A stretch of DNA of 64,000 nt, from assembly GCA_028278205.1 (NCBI GenBank), contig JANQES010000127.1, positions 44,881-108,880 of the forward strand, read 5' to 3'. Shown piece by piece: positions 36,983 through 45,921 of this stretch. The stretch comes from Rhodothermales bacterium (GTDB lineage: Bacteria > Bacteroidota > Rhodothermia > Rhodothermales > Bin80). The notes under the pieces were generated by a model. It made no database searches, was not told the origin of the DNA, and saw only the letters and a list, made by a program, of their open reading frames with translations. The position numbers were made by a program, and so were the translations under genes. How positions within the stretch are numbered: the first letter of the stretch is position 1; the number at the start of each line of letters is the position of its first letter.

Positions 36983-39900
36983 ATGAAACCCTGTCTGTGC
37001 TTCAGTATCATGGGATTGGTGTCTCTTGTGTTCGTGCTGGTTGTGTGCGCGCCGGCCTTACACGCGCAGAACACGCCGCCGGGTTACACCCATCAGGTCT
37101 TCACGACCGACGATGGGCTGCCGACGAACCTGCTCACCGGGCTCGTGCAGACGCCGGAGGGTTATCTGTGGATCGGCTCTCAGGATGGATTGGTGCGCTA
37201 CGACGGCACGCGCTTCACCGTCTTCAACAGCGCCAACACGGATGCCTTCACCAACAACCGCATCTTCAACCTGTGGAGTTCTTCGCAGGGCGACCTCTGG
37301 GTGCACACGGGGGATTTCAGCCTCCTGCACTATCGAGACGGGCGTTTCGCCCGGCTCGACTTCGGCGGTGAGAATGCCTATCAGGTTTGGACCGACACCA
37401 CGGGCAGTTGGATCGCCACGCAGACGAGGCTGTTTCGCTATCATGAAGACCGGCTCGACACGGTGGCTGCCGGGCTGTGGGATGAATGGATCACGGCGCT
37501 TGTCCGCACGCGTGATGGGACGCTCTGGGTGGTCGGGGACGAAGGCACGGTGATTCGTTTTGTTGACGGGGCGCCACGCCGGCTGCCGACTCCTGGGCGC
37601 GTTAGCTCGTATCACGAGAGAGGCTTGCTGCATGAGGCTGCCGACGGCGCCATCTGGATCGGTGCTGCCGGGGCCTTGTGGCGTTTCGGCGAGGGGCGCC
37701 TCATCCCGGTCCCGGTCAGCCCCGAGATCTCTCTGAACAGTGTCACCGACCTCGGCACGGATAGCGAAGGAAACGTCCTCCTGGAACACGAATGGGGCAA
37801 AACGCTGCTTCTGGCTGCCGACGGAACCTACCGCGAACTGCCGCCCACCGACGCGCGCTTTCAGGCCCATTCGAAACGGTATCCCGGCGCCCTTAAGTGC
37901 TTTCACGGGCCTGCCGGAGCGTGTTTCATGGGAGATCGCCCGATCACTCAGATTCCCCTGGCTACGGCGGCGATTCAAGACCACGAGGGCGGGTTCTGGA
38001 TCGCTTCGATCAAGGCCGGGCTGTATTATCTGCGCCCGGCTCTCATCACCGCCTACAGCGAACCGGAGGGTCTCTCCGGCCCCATCGTCTATGCCCTGAC
38101 CGAAGCTGCCGACGGCGCACTCTGGACGGTCAATTCGACGGATCTTTATCGGTTCGAGGGCGGTGCCTTCGAGGTGGCGTTTCCTTTTGAGAAGGGGCGA
38201 ATTTCCACGCTCTACACTGACCGCGCGGGCACGACGTGGTTTCTCCGGGGAGGCCTCGTCTACCGGATCGAAGCGGGCCGTCTGGCGCCATTTGCCCGGG
38301 ACACCCTGCCGCCGGCCTGGTCGATCTATCACGATGCGGCAGGCGCCTACTGGTTTGCGACAAACACCGGCCTCTATGCCTACCAGGACGGGCGCTGGAT
38401 GACCTACTCCGACCCCGCAGGCGACATCCGGGGAGCGTATCAGATCACCGGCACGCGCGACGGAGCTGTCTGGATCTTGCCCGAAGGCAACGGCCTTCGC
38501 CGTTTCCATCAGGGCCGTTTCCATAGCCTCGACACCGTGCAAGGGTTCTCCTTCTCAGACGTGCGGCACCTCTATGATGACGACGACTTTCTCTGGGTTG
38601 CTACCGGCGGGCGTGGGCTTCACCGCCTCGACCTGCGCGACGTGGGCACCTGGGACGACGAGGCGCTCTCCCGCGTCAAGATCACGTCCTACCGTGCCCG
38701 CAACGGCCTCTTCGATGAGGTGATCCATCGCCTCGTCGAGGACGATCACGGGCGGCTCTGGATGAGCACCAACCGGGGGATTTTCTGGGTCAAGAAAGAT
38801 GAACTCAACGCCTTCGCCGAGGGACGGCTCCGGCGCGTCAACTCGGTGGCCTACGACACCCGCGATGGGATGCGCGACCGCGAGGCCAACCGCCTCGGCG
38901 GCCTCAAAGACCGGCACGGACGGCTCTGGTTCAGCACGATGGGCGGTGTCGTCATGATCGAACCGAAGCAGATCACCACGGCTCCGGTGCCCAACGTGGT
39001 TATCGAGCAAGTGCGTGCCGGCGAGGAACCGGTCTATGGCGAGGCCGGGCGCCTGACGCTGGCGGCGCAGCAACGGACGTTCGAGGTCGAGTACACCGCG
39101 CCGAGCTTCTTGCGTCCGGAAAGGATGCGCTTCCGCTACAAGCTCGACGGGTACGATAAAGACTGGACGGAAGTCGAGCGCCGGAGCGTTTTCTACACGC
39201 GTGTGCCGGCGGGGCGCTACCGGTTCCGCGTGCAGGCCGCCAATCATGAAGGTGGCTGGAACGAGGCGGGCGCGTCGGTGCAGATCCTCGTGCAGCCTTT
39301 CTTTTTCGAAACGTGGTGGTTCTATCTGCTCTGCGCGTTGGCCGGAGCGGGGTTGATGCTGAGCGGGTATCGGTACCGGATCCGGCATCTGCACCAGCGC
39401 AAGGAGAGCCTCAAAGCGCTCGTGACGCAGCGCACCGAGGAACTGGCGCGCGAGAAGGAGAAGGTCGAAGCGGCCTTCGAGGAGTCCGAACGGCTTTATC
39501 TGGAAGCCACCCGGCATTACCGGGAAGCCGAAGCCGCCCGCGTGCTGATCGCCACGCAGGCCGAGGAACTGGCGAGGCTGGACAAGGCCAAATCGCGCTT
39601 TTTTGCCAACATCTCGCACGAGTTCCGCACGCCGCTCACCTTGCAGATCGGCCCGCTCCAAGACATTCTGGAGGGGCGGCACGGCCCTCTTACACCCGGC
39701 GCGCGGGATCTCCTCAACGGGGTTCTGCGCAGCAGCGAGCGCCTGCTCCGCCTGGTGGGTGAACTGCTCGACCTGGCCCGGCTGGAAGCCGGCAGCCTCA
39801 CGCTCAACGCCTGCCCCGGCGACCTCGCCGCCCTCGTCGAAGAGACCGCTCGCGCCTTCCGGCCTCTGGCTGCGCACATCCGCATTATCTTCCGCTGCGA

Positions 39901-41218
39901 GACCACGCCGCTGCCAGACGTGGTGTTCGACCGGAATAAGCTGGAAAAGGTGCTGGTCAACCTGCTTTCAAACGCTTTCAAGTTTACCCCGGCGGGGGGG
40001 CAGGTCATGGTGACGACGCAGGCGAACAGCGGGCATGTATCCATCACCGTAACCGACACCGGGCGGGGCATCGCCGAGGACGCATTGCCGCTGATCTTCG
40101 AGCGGTTCTACCACGGAGGCGAGGCGGGCAGCGGCCTTCAGGCAAGCACGGGGTTGGGGCTGGGGCTGGCGCAAGAACTGGTCGTCTTGCACGGCGGGCG
40201 CATCGATGTTTGCAGCACGCTGGGGCAGGGCAGCACCTTCACGGTCTTGCTGCCGGCAGACCCCGCCGCGCCGCTTGCCCAGCCGAGCGTGGTACAGGCT
40301 GACGATGCCACCCGCGCCTATCCAACCTCCGGCGATGGGGCTCCGGCGATGGGGGATTTCAACTTGCCGGTTTTGGATTCGGGGGATGGGATATCGGGCC
40401 ATTCGATTTTAGATTTGGATTCCAATGGTCTCGATCATCACGCCGAAATAGACCGGACCACGGTGCTCATCGTCGAAGACAACGCCGAGGTGCGGCGCTA
40501 CGTCCGCTCGATCCTCCAAAGCCAATACCGGGTGCTCGAAGCCAGAGACGGCAAAGACGGTTTGCAGCGGGCGAAGGCTGCCCTGCCGGACCTGATCATC
40601 ACCGATGTGATGATGCCTGCTCTGGACGGTTACGGTTTTGCCCGCGCCTTGAAAGAAGACCCGATGACCGAGGGCATCCCGGTGATCATGTTGACCGCCC
40701 GGGCGGGGACGGAGGATCAGGTGGAAGGGCTGGAGACGGGGGTGGATGCCTATCTGACGAAGCCGTTCGAGCGGGCCGTCTTGGAGGCGCAGGTGCGGGG
40801 CCTGATTACGCAGCGGCAGCGGTTGCGCGCCTGCTACAGCCAGGCACCCATCCTGGAAATAAACGTGCCGCCCGCGCCCGCGCGCCCCTCAGCGTTCGAA
40901 GCGCGTGTGCGTGAGGTGATTGCCCTACACCTGCGCGACGAAGGCTTTAGCGTGGAGCGGCTGGCCGCTGAGGTACGGCTCAGCTATGCCCAGCTCGTCC
41001 GCAAGCTGCGCAAGCAAGCCGGCACGACCCCGGCTGCGCTCATCCGAACCGTACGCGTCGAGCAGGCGGCCCGGCTTCTGGAGGAGGGTGCCGGCAACGT
41101 GACCGAGATTGCCTACGCCGTCGGCTTCAAGAGCCTCTCGCACTTCACCCGCTGCTTCCGCGAACACTTCAAGGTCACCCCCTCGGCCTACGTCCGCTCC
41201 GACGCACAGAGTCGTTAA
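36983..41218 (+). CDS. Hybrid two-component system sensor/regulator (HTCS)
   Basis: The 1411-residue one-protein signalling system has a signal peptide, then about 14 Reg_prop blades forming two periplasmic propellers (residues about 25-690; LPTNLLTGLVQTPEGYLWIG, VEDDHGRLWMSTNRGIFW). It continues with a Y_Y_Y domain (700-775), one membrane helix (about 780-800), HisKA with phospho-accepting His 879 (FFANISHEFRTPLTL), HATPase (about 985-1095), a receiver with Asp 1208 (DLIITDVMMPALDG) and an AraC helix-turn-helix domain (about 1310-1408). HTCS proteins sense oligosaccharides and switch on polysaccharide-use genes. No glycan operon is directly adjacent except the receptor/DUF4249 pair upstream, which is the most likely target. 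Confidence 0.96.
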   Translation: MKPCLCFSIMGLVSLVFVLVVCAPALHAQNTPPGYTHQVFTTDDGLPTNLLTGLVQTPEGYLWIGSQDGLVRYDGTRFTVFNSANTDAFTNNRIFNLWSSSQGDLWVHTGDFSLLHYRDGRFARLDFGGENAYQVWTDTTGSWIATQTRLFRYHEDRLDTVAAGLWDEWITALVRTRDGTLWVVGDEGTVIRFVDGAPRRLPTPGRVSSYHERGLLHEAADGAIWIGAAGALWRFGEGRLIPVPVSPEISLNSVTDLGTDSEGNVLLEHEWGKTLLLAADGTYRELPPTDARFQAHSKRYPGALKCFHGPAGACFMGDRPITQIPLATAAIQDHEGGFWIASIKAGLYYLRPALITAYSEPEGLSGPIVYALTEAADGALWTVNSTDLYRFEGGAFEVAFPFEKGRISTLYTDRAGTTWFLRGGLVYRIEAGRLAPFARDTLPPAWSIYHDAAGAYWFATNTGLYAYQDGRWMTYSDPAGDIRGAYQITGTRDGAVWILPEGNGLRRFHQGRFHSLDTVQGFSFSDVRHLYDDDDFLWVATGGRGLHRLDLRDVGTWDDEALSRVKITSYRARNGLFDEVIHRLVEDDHGRLWMSTNRGIFWVKKDELNAFAEGRLRRVNSVAYDTRDGMRDREANRLGGLKDRHGRLWFSTMGGVVMIEPKQITTAPVPNVVIEQVRAGEEPVYGEAGRLTLAAQQRTFEVEYTAPSFLRPERMRFRYKLDGYDKDWTEVERRSVFYTRVPAGRYRFRVQAANHEGGWNEAGASVQILVQPFFFETWWFYLLCALAGAGLMLSGYRYRIRHLHQRKESLKALVTQRTEELAREKEKVEAAFEESERLYLEATRHYREAEAARVLIATQAEELARLDKAKSRFFANISHEFRTPLTLQIGPLQDILEGRHGPLTPGARDLLNGVLRSSERLLRLVGELLDLARLEAGSLTLNACPGDLAALVEETARAFRPLAAHIRIIFRCETTPLPDVVFDRNKLEKVLVNLLSNAFKFTPAGGQVMVTTQANSGHVSITVTDTGRGIAEDALPLIFERFYHGGEAGSGLQASTGLGLGLAQELVVLHGGRIDVCSTLGQGSTFTVLLPADPAAPLAQPSVVQADDATRAYPTSGDGAPAMGDFNLPVLDSGDGISGHSILDLDSNGLDHHAEIDRTTVLIVEDNAEVRRYVRSILQSQYRVLEARDGKDGLQRAKAALPDLIITDVMMPALDGYGFARALKEDPMTEGIPVIMLTARAGTEDQVEGLETGVDAYLTKPFERAVLEAQVRGLITQRQRLRACYSQAPILEINVPPAPARPSAFEARVREVIALHLRDEGFSVERLAAEVRLSYAQLVRKLRKQAGTTPAALIRTVRVEQAARLLEEGAGNVTEIAYAVGFKSLSHFTRCFREHFKVTPSAYVRSDAQSR

Positions 41219-41250
41219 GCGCAAAACGCACGATCATTTTTCGCGCATTT

Positions 41251-41314
41251 TGTAAGATCCAGGCAAAAAAATGTAAGACACAGGCAAGCGCCTCCAGGGC
41301 TGAGTCTTTATGCT
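41251..41314 (+). promoter_or_regulatory. Direct-repeat promoter 1 (TGTAAGATCCAGGCAA x2)
   Basis: TGTAAGATCCAGGCAA (41251-41266) and TGTAAGACACAGGCAA (41272-41287) are spaced 21 bases start to start, i.e. two helical turns. A TATGCT -10-like hexamer follows at 41309. The same arrangement recurs before the HhH gene at 41955. It looks like an activator site next to the -35 region, upstream of the SET gene. Confidence 0.7.
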
Positions 41315-41391
41315 GTTTGCGTTAGAGATGAGCGCGTGGTCCAGGCTGCGCCCGGATTCGATGACTCAACGTAAACATGGAGGACTACTTT

Positions 41392-41934
41392 ATGAACGGC
41401 CTGCATAATCTAAACAACGTTGCTTACGAAGAGAACGGCATCATTACGCTCACCGCCTCGCCGTCGCCCGTAGTGATACGAGACGCCGGCTCTAAAGGGC
41501 GAGGCGTTTTTGCCGTCAGAGAGATCAAAAAAGGAGAGGTCGCGATCGTGGGAAAACCCGTTTCCAGGGGGGCGGAACGAACCTGGCTATCGGTGCAGTG
41601 GGACGCGGATACCCATCTCAGAATGGATGAGCCTTTTGAAGTCGTCAATCATTCCTGCGATCCTAATTGCGGGATAAAAGTCAATCAATTTGAGGGATAC
41701 AATCTCGTAGCGATGCGAGACATCGAAGCCGGCGAAGAGATCACTTTTGATTATTGCATGACGGAATGGGTCATCGGCGCTTTCACGGCCTGTCATTGTC
41801 AGAGCGAGCATTGCCGCGAGATGATCTATGGCGGAAGTCGTCTGTCTGCTGAAGTCATGAAAAAATACGAAGGCTACACCGCGCCGTACTACCAATCTTT
41901 AGAAGAAGAAATCGCCGGCGACAAGGTTCCCTGA
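41392..41934 (+). CDS. SET-domain protein methyltransferase
   Basis: The 180-residue cytoplasmic protein is a compact SET domain. It shows SKGRGVFAVREIKKGEVAIV (SAM-binding N-flank, 34-53), NHSCDPNCG at 86-94 and GEEITFDY at 114-121 (the pseudo-knot and catalytic Tyr), and a post-SET zinc motif CHCQSEHC at 134-141. SET enzymes methylate lysines; bacterial substrates are mostly unknown. I start at 41392 because GGAGG at 41379-41383 would be its ribosome site, whereas an ATG at 41377 would include that site in the coding sequence. The following HhH gene has the same promoter element, so the genes are probably co-regulated. Confidence 0.9.
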   Translation: MNGLHNLNNVAYEENGIITLTASPSPVVIRDAGSKGRGVFAVREIKKGEVAIVGKPVSRGAERTWLSVQWDADTHLRMDEPFEVVNHSCDPNCGIKVNQFEGYNLVAMRDIEAGEEITFDYCMTEWVIGAFTACHCQSEHCREMIYGGSRLSAEVMKKYEGYTAPYYQSLEEEIAGDKVP

Positions 41935-41954
41935 CGAACGCGTTCCGGGCATTT

Positions 41955-42019
41955 TGTAAGATCCAGGCAAAAGAATGTAAGATCCAGGCAAGCGTGCATC
42001 GCCGATCCGCTCTTATGTT
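41955..42019 (+). promoter_or_regulatory. Direct-repeat promoter 2 (TGTAAGATCCAGGCAA x2)
   Basis: Two identical TGTAAGATCCAGGCAA units (41955-41970, 41976-41991) are spaced 21 bases, followed by GCG and, 22 bases on, TATGTT (42014-42019). The layout copies promoter 1 base for base around the units. It starts 20 bases after the SET stop codon and should drive the HhH and ferredoxin genes separately. Confidence 0.7.
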
Positions 42020-42074
42020 AGGGTACGTTCGATAGGACAACAGGAAAACGCATTAAACCTGAGGAGGCATCCCG

Positions 42075-42563
42075 ATGATGGACGACACCCTGGTAGCCAA
42101 AATCCACGAGGTCATCGAGGCGAAGATCGAAGAGAATCTCAAGCCTATGGGCCGAGGCCGGGAGCGGGCCGATAAAATGCTCAAGCGGCGCATCTACGTC
42201 CTGGTCGAGGCGCTCGATGCGATCAACGAAGTGGAGGATTTCGATGGCTATCAACGGCGGCTCAAGGATATCTACTTCTCGTATCGCAACAGTGTCCATT
42301 CCTTACAGGCCGTGCTCGATACTCTGGAGATCAAGTATCGCCGCACCGGCCCCAGTACGGGAGGCCCAGACCCCTCGTTGATCAACCTCAATACGGCGAG
42401 CGTGTCTGTGTTAGAGTTGCTGCCGGGCATCGGCTTTAGCCTGGCCGAAGCCATCGTGGAGGCCCGTAAGGAGCGGCGGTTTACGTCCGTGGCAGATTTA
42501 GAGCGCGTATCCGGCATCGGCCCGAGTATGGAGAAAAAGCTGGAGGCGTTAGCGACCTGTTAG
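42075..42563 (+). CDS. Helix-hairpin-helix (ComEA-like) protein
   Basis: The 162-residue cytoplasmic protein lacks the membrane anchor of true ComEA. Residues 1-90 are helical and charged (KIHEVIEAKIEENLKPMGRG) with no family I recognise. Residues 102-160 are paired HhH motifs, INLNTASVSVLELLPGIG and LERVSGIGPSMEKKLEAL, as in DNA-binding and UvrC/ComEA tails. A strong GAGGAGG precedes the ATG. It likely binds DNA non-specifically. It sits between a SET methyltransferase and a ferredoxin gene and shares the SET gene's promoter type. Confidence 0.85.
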   Translation: MMDDTLVAKIHEVIEAKIEENLKPMGRGRERADKMLKRRIYVLVEALDAINEVEDFDGYQRRLKDIYFSYRNSVHSLQAVLDTLEIKYRRTGPSTGGPDPSLINLNTASVSVLELLPGIGFSLAEAIVEARKERRFTSVADLERVSGIGPSMEKKLEALATC

Positions 42564-42616
42564 ACATGTCGATGGCCTCGCGGACTCACCTGAAATTTTA
42601 AATAGGAGGAAAGACC

Positions 42617-42925
42617 ATGACCTTCGTCGTCATCGATAACTGTCACGGTTGCAGGTTTACGGACTGCGTTGCAGTTTGCCCTGTCGAGTGTTTCTACGAA
42701 CTGGAGAAACAGTTAGTCATCGACCCCGATGAGTGCATCGACTGTGGCATGTGTGTGCCCGAATGCCCGGTCGAGGCGATCTACGATGAATACGAGGTAC
42801 CCGAAGAGCATCTAAGTGCAATTCAGTTCAACGCAGAGCAATGGGAGAATGGGAGGCACATCACCGAGACCCAATATCCACTACCGGGTGCCGAAGAAAG
42901 AAGAAAGGCTTTAGGCTTCGGGTAA
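42617..42925 (+). CDS. fdxA: 7Fe/8Fe ferredoxin (FdxA type)
   Basis: The 102-residue electron carrier has two cluster motifs: CHGCRFTDCVAVCPVECF (3Fe-4S or 4Fe-4S) and CIDCGMCVPECP (4Fe-4S). A C-terminal tail follows (EEHLSAIQFNAEQWENG) typical of FdxA-type ferredoxins. Length is normal. A GGAGGAAAG ribosome site is six bases ahead of the ATG. It follows the HhH gene by 53 bases on the same strand, likely one transcript. The redox partner is not in the window. Confidence 0.93.
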   Translation: MTFVVIDNCHGCRFTDCVAVCPVECFYELEKQLVIDPDECIDCGMCVPECPVEAIYDEYEVPEEHLSAIQFNAEQWENGRHITETQYPLPGAEERRKALGFG

Positions 42926-42949
42926 GAAAATTTCTTTGGGCGTCTAGCA

Positions 42950-42974
42950 CGCCTGGCCGAAGCTATCGTCGAGG
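42950..42974 (+). pseudogene. Possible relic of an HhH gene
   Basis: GCCTGGCCGAAGCTATCGTC plus GAGGC matches the HhH gene at about 42439-42463 with two differences, and translates to the same LAEAIVEA. Similarity fades on both sides. It lies 24 bases after the ferredoxin stop and suggests a decayed partial duplication. Confidence 0.35.
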
Positions 42975-43127
42975 CGTGTGAACGGTCTCAGCTTCTCGGA
43001 GCGTTTTGGAATAGTTACACTTCCCGGTAGGGGCTCACTGGGGTAGTTTTTTGCTCCGATGTGGCGAGGCAAGTTCCCCTCCCAGACAGGAGCAGGGCTG
43101 TGAAGTTCTGCTCGGCGCAGCGGTTCA

Positions 43128-43260
43128 ATTTCCCCTCCTGGACAGGAGGGGACAGGGGTGGTTGATTGCCCACGTCGCGGAAAATCGCAATGTTTACGTG
43201 TTTTTTCGAGGGTTGAGATCGACCACCCCTTATTCCCCTCCTGGACAGGAGGGGAAATTG
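43128..43260. repeat. 131-bp CCCCTCCTGGACAGGAGGGG element, copy 1
   Basis: Each end carries a perfect CCCCTCCTGGACAGGAGGGG hairpin. The interior reads GGTGGTTGATTGCCCACGTC and GGTTGAGATCGACCACCCC. The reverse complement matches 55884-56013 closely over the whole length. A damaged third end (CCCCTCCCAGACAGGAGCAGG) lies at 43077. No gene is seen in the gap 42975-43505. Confidence 0.85.
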
Positions 43261-43505
43261 CTTGGCGTCTCCGCGTGACCATTTGCAGAGAACTTAACAG
43301 CCCTGCGCTGCAAGAAGGGTCGGTTCGCACGTTTTGATCTTTGTAGGGCTTGATGGGATGAGCCGGTGCTCCTTGCCCTTTTCGCCGGAGCGGGCTTTAT
43401 TAACCCTGCCACACCCATCGTCGATCTACCGGCGATGATACCTTGGATGGGGACCGGGCAGGCGCCCCCGGTCTTATCGTTGCTGCTCTTACCCGAATCA
43501 AGCCC

Positions 43506-45908
43506 ATGCTGACATCACCGGCTGCTGTAGGCCGGAGCAAGCCTACAGCCTACCTCCCCCCGAAGCCACTCGGTTTGCTCGTGGTTCTCCTGAGTATTCC
43601 CCTGCTATCGTATGGGCAAGAGAAAGCAAACTACAACATCGGCTTTCTGATCGATGTGGCGTCGCCGGAAGTTGCGCCGCTGCTCGATCTTTTGCAGAAT
43701 GAGATCATCGCCGTCGTGGGTGAAGATGCGACCATCAGCTTTCCCGATAGCAGCCTGCTCGTCAACGGCTTCGACGTGGCGCTGGCCGAACGCCAGTATC
43801 AGACGTTGATAGACAACGACACCGATATCATTATCGCCTTCGGCCCGGTAAACAATGAGATCGTCTCGCGGCAGACGGTTCATCGAAAACCGACCATCCT
43901 CTTCGGCGCGCTCAACCAGGATCTGATCGAGATCGATGAAAATAGAGAGACCTCGGGCATCGACAATTTTACCTATCTGATCACCTCGCAGTCGTACCAA
44001 CAAGACCTGACGACCTTCAAAACGCTCTACGATTTCAACCGGGTGGGAGTGATCGTGGCCGGCCCGCAACTGATGGCGCAGCGCATTCAAAACGCGCTGG
44101 ATCCTATCTTTGCCGACCTCGGCGCCGCCTACGACCTGATTTCCTATACCTCTGCGCGCAGCCTCGATCCGTACCTCAGTCAGATCGATGCCGTCTACCT
44201 GGCCGAAGGCTTCAGCATTCCATCGGCTGAACTCGACACGATGGCGGCGCTGCTCATCGTCAACGGCTTGCCTTCGTTCACGGCCACCCGAAGAGAGGAC
44301 GTCGAACGCGGGTGGATGGCCACCAACCAGGCCGAAGAAAACATCGAGCAGTTCTTTCGACGGATCGCCCTGACGGTGGAAGCCGTCGTCAACGGCGAGA
44401 ATCTATCGACGCAGCCCCTTTTCATCGAGTATAGCGAGACGCTCACGCTCAACTACAACACGGCCACGCGCGTCGACGTCCCCATCAAGTACAGCCTGAT
44501 CGCGACGACCGATATCGTCGGCGATTTTGATGATATGCTGGCCGAGCAGACGTATTCGCTGCTGGATGTGATGCAAGAGGTGATCGCCGGCAACCTCACG
44601 CTGGAGACGCGTCGCAAGGATATCGAACTGGCGCAGCAGGATGTGAAATCCGCCAAAAGCACCTATCTGCCCAACGTTACCGGCTCGGCCTCAGGCGTCT
44701 ACATCGACCCGGAACTGGCTGAGCTTTCTAACGGGCAAAACCCGGAATATTCGACCGACGGCAACGTAACACTGACCCAGACGATCTTCTCCGAGGCAGC
44801 CAACGCCAACATCAGCATCCAGAAAAGCCTGCTCAAGGCGCAACAAGAGGATTTCAATGCCGAGGAGTTAGACCTGATCCTCGACGCGTCCAACGCCTAC
44901 TTCAACGTGCTCATCTTGAAGGCCAACGTGCAGATCCAGAAGCAAAACCTGGAAGTCACCAAGCGCAACTTGAAGATCGCTGAACAGAACTTCGAGGTGG
45001 GGCAGTCGGGGCAGGCCGACGTCTTGCGGTTTCGCAGCGAGATGGCGCAAAACATGCAGGCGTTGATCGAAGCCATCAACCAGTTGAGTCAGGGCTTCCA
45101 CGTGTTCAACCTGTTGCTCAACAACCCCATCGATCTGAAGGTCAATGTGGAAGATGCGGTGATTACGGAAGGGGTCTTTGAGGATTATGATTATGAACAA
45201 TTCAGACTCTTGTTGGACGACCCCTCTCAGAGCGAGGTCTTCGTGGATTTCCTGGTCGAGGAAGCCCTGAAAAATGCGCCGGAACTGAAAGTGCTCGATT
45301 ACAACATCGAAGCCACGGAGCGCAACATTTTGCTCAACGGATACCGGCGTTTTATCCCCACGGTGGCCGCCCAGGCGCAATACAACCGCACCTTCGATCA
45401 GTGGGGCACCGGCGCGCTTCCTTCCGACGTGATTCTGAAAGACAACTACAACATCGGGCTGAACCTCTCGATTCCCATTTTCAATCAGAATCGCGAAAAT
45501 ATCGACCGGCAGACGGCGCTCGTTCAGCGCTCGCAACTGGAACTCAGCAAGGAGAACACGGCCCTGGCGCTTGAGCGCAACGTGCGCGATGCGGTGTTCG
45601 ACCTCACCAACCAGATTGCTAACATCGAACTCTCTCAGGTCTCCGAAGCAACCGCCGCCCAGAGCCTGGCGCTGACCGAGACGGCCTACTCCAACGGCGC
45701 CGTGAGCATCGTCCAACTCATCGATGCGCAGCGCAACCTCCTGCAAGCCGAGCTTGCTCGCGCCAGCGCCACGTACAACTACTTGCTGAGCGCCATCATC
45801 CTCGAACGTACGCTTGGCTATTACTTCCTGCTGCATTCCGACGCAGAAAACCAGGCCTTCATCGAGCGTTTTGTCGATTATCAGAGCCGATTCGGAACAC
45901 AACGTTAG
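43506..45908 (+). CDS. ABC substrate-binding domain fused to TolC-type outer-membrane efflux protein
   Basis: The 800-residue product has a signal peptide (PLGLLVVLLSIPLLSYGQ). Residues about 40-340 look like a periplasmic ABC_sub_bind domain (YNIGFLIDVASPEVAPLLDL, DTDIIIAFGPVNNEIVSR, KPTILFGALN, AVYLAEGFSIPSAELDTMAA). Residues about 365-800 form a full TolC/OEP module with the two duplicated coiled-coil halves (DASNAYFNVLILKANVQIQK, AYSNGAVSIVQLIDAQRNLL). The fusion stays in one uninterrupted frame. A membrane-fusion and an RND pump gene follow, so the OEP half is the exit duct; the binding domain may supply or sense the cargo. The ATG at 43506 is chosen because it precedes a normal signal peptide. 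Confidence 0.85.
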   Translation: MLTSPAAVGRSKPTAYLPPKPLGLLVVLLSIPLLSYGQEKANYNIGFLIDVASPEVAPLLDLLQNEIIAVVGEDATISFPDSSLLVNGFDVALAERQYQTLIDNDTDIIIAFGPVNNEIVSRQTVHRKPTILFGALNQDLIEIDENRETSGIDNFTYLITSQSYQQDLTTFKTLYDFNRVGVIVAGPQLMAQRIQNALDPIFADLGAAYDLISYTSARSLDPYLSQIDAVYLAEGFSIPSAELDTMAALLIVNGLPSFTATRREDVERGWMATNQAEENIEQFFRRIALTVEAVVNGENLSTQPLFIEYSETLTLNYNTATRVDVPIKYSLIATTDIVGDFDDMLAEQTYSLLDVMQEVIAGNLTLETRRKDIELAQQDVKSAKSTYLPNVTGSASGVYIDPELAELSNGQNPEYSTDGNVTLTQTIFSEAANANISIQKSLLKAQQEDFNAEELDLILDASNAYFNVLILKANVQIQKQNLEVTKRNLKIAEQNFEVGQSGQADVLRFRSEMAQNMQALIEAINQLSQGFHVFNLLLNNPIDLKVNVEDAVITEGVFEDYDYEQFRLLLDDPSQSEVFVDFLVEEALKNAPELKVLDYNIEATERNILLNGYRRFIPTVAAQAQYNRTFDQWGTGALPSDVILKDNYNIGLNLSIPIFNQNRENIDRQTALVQRSQLELSKENTALALERNVRDAVFDLTNQIANIELSQVSEATAAQSLALTETAYSNGAVSIVQLIDAQRNLLQAELARASATYNYLLSAIILERTLGYYFLLHSDAENQAFIERFVDYQSRFGTQR

Positions 45909-45921
45909 ACCCCGCGCACCC

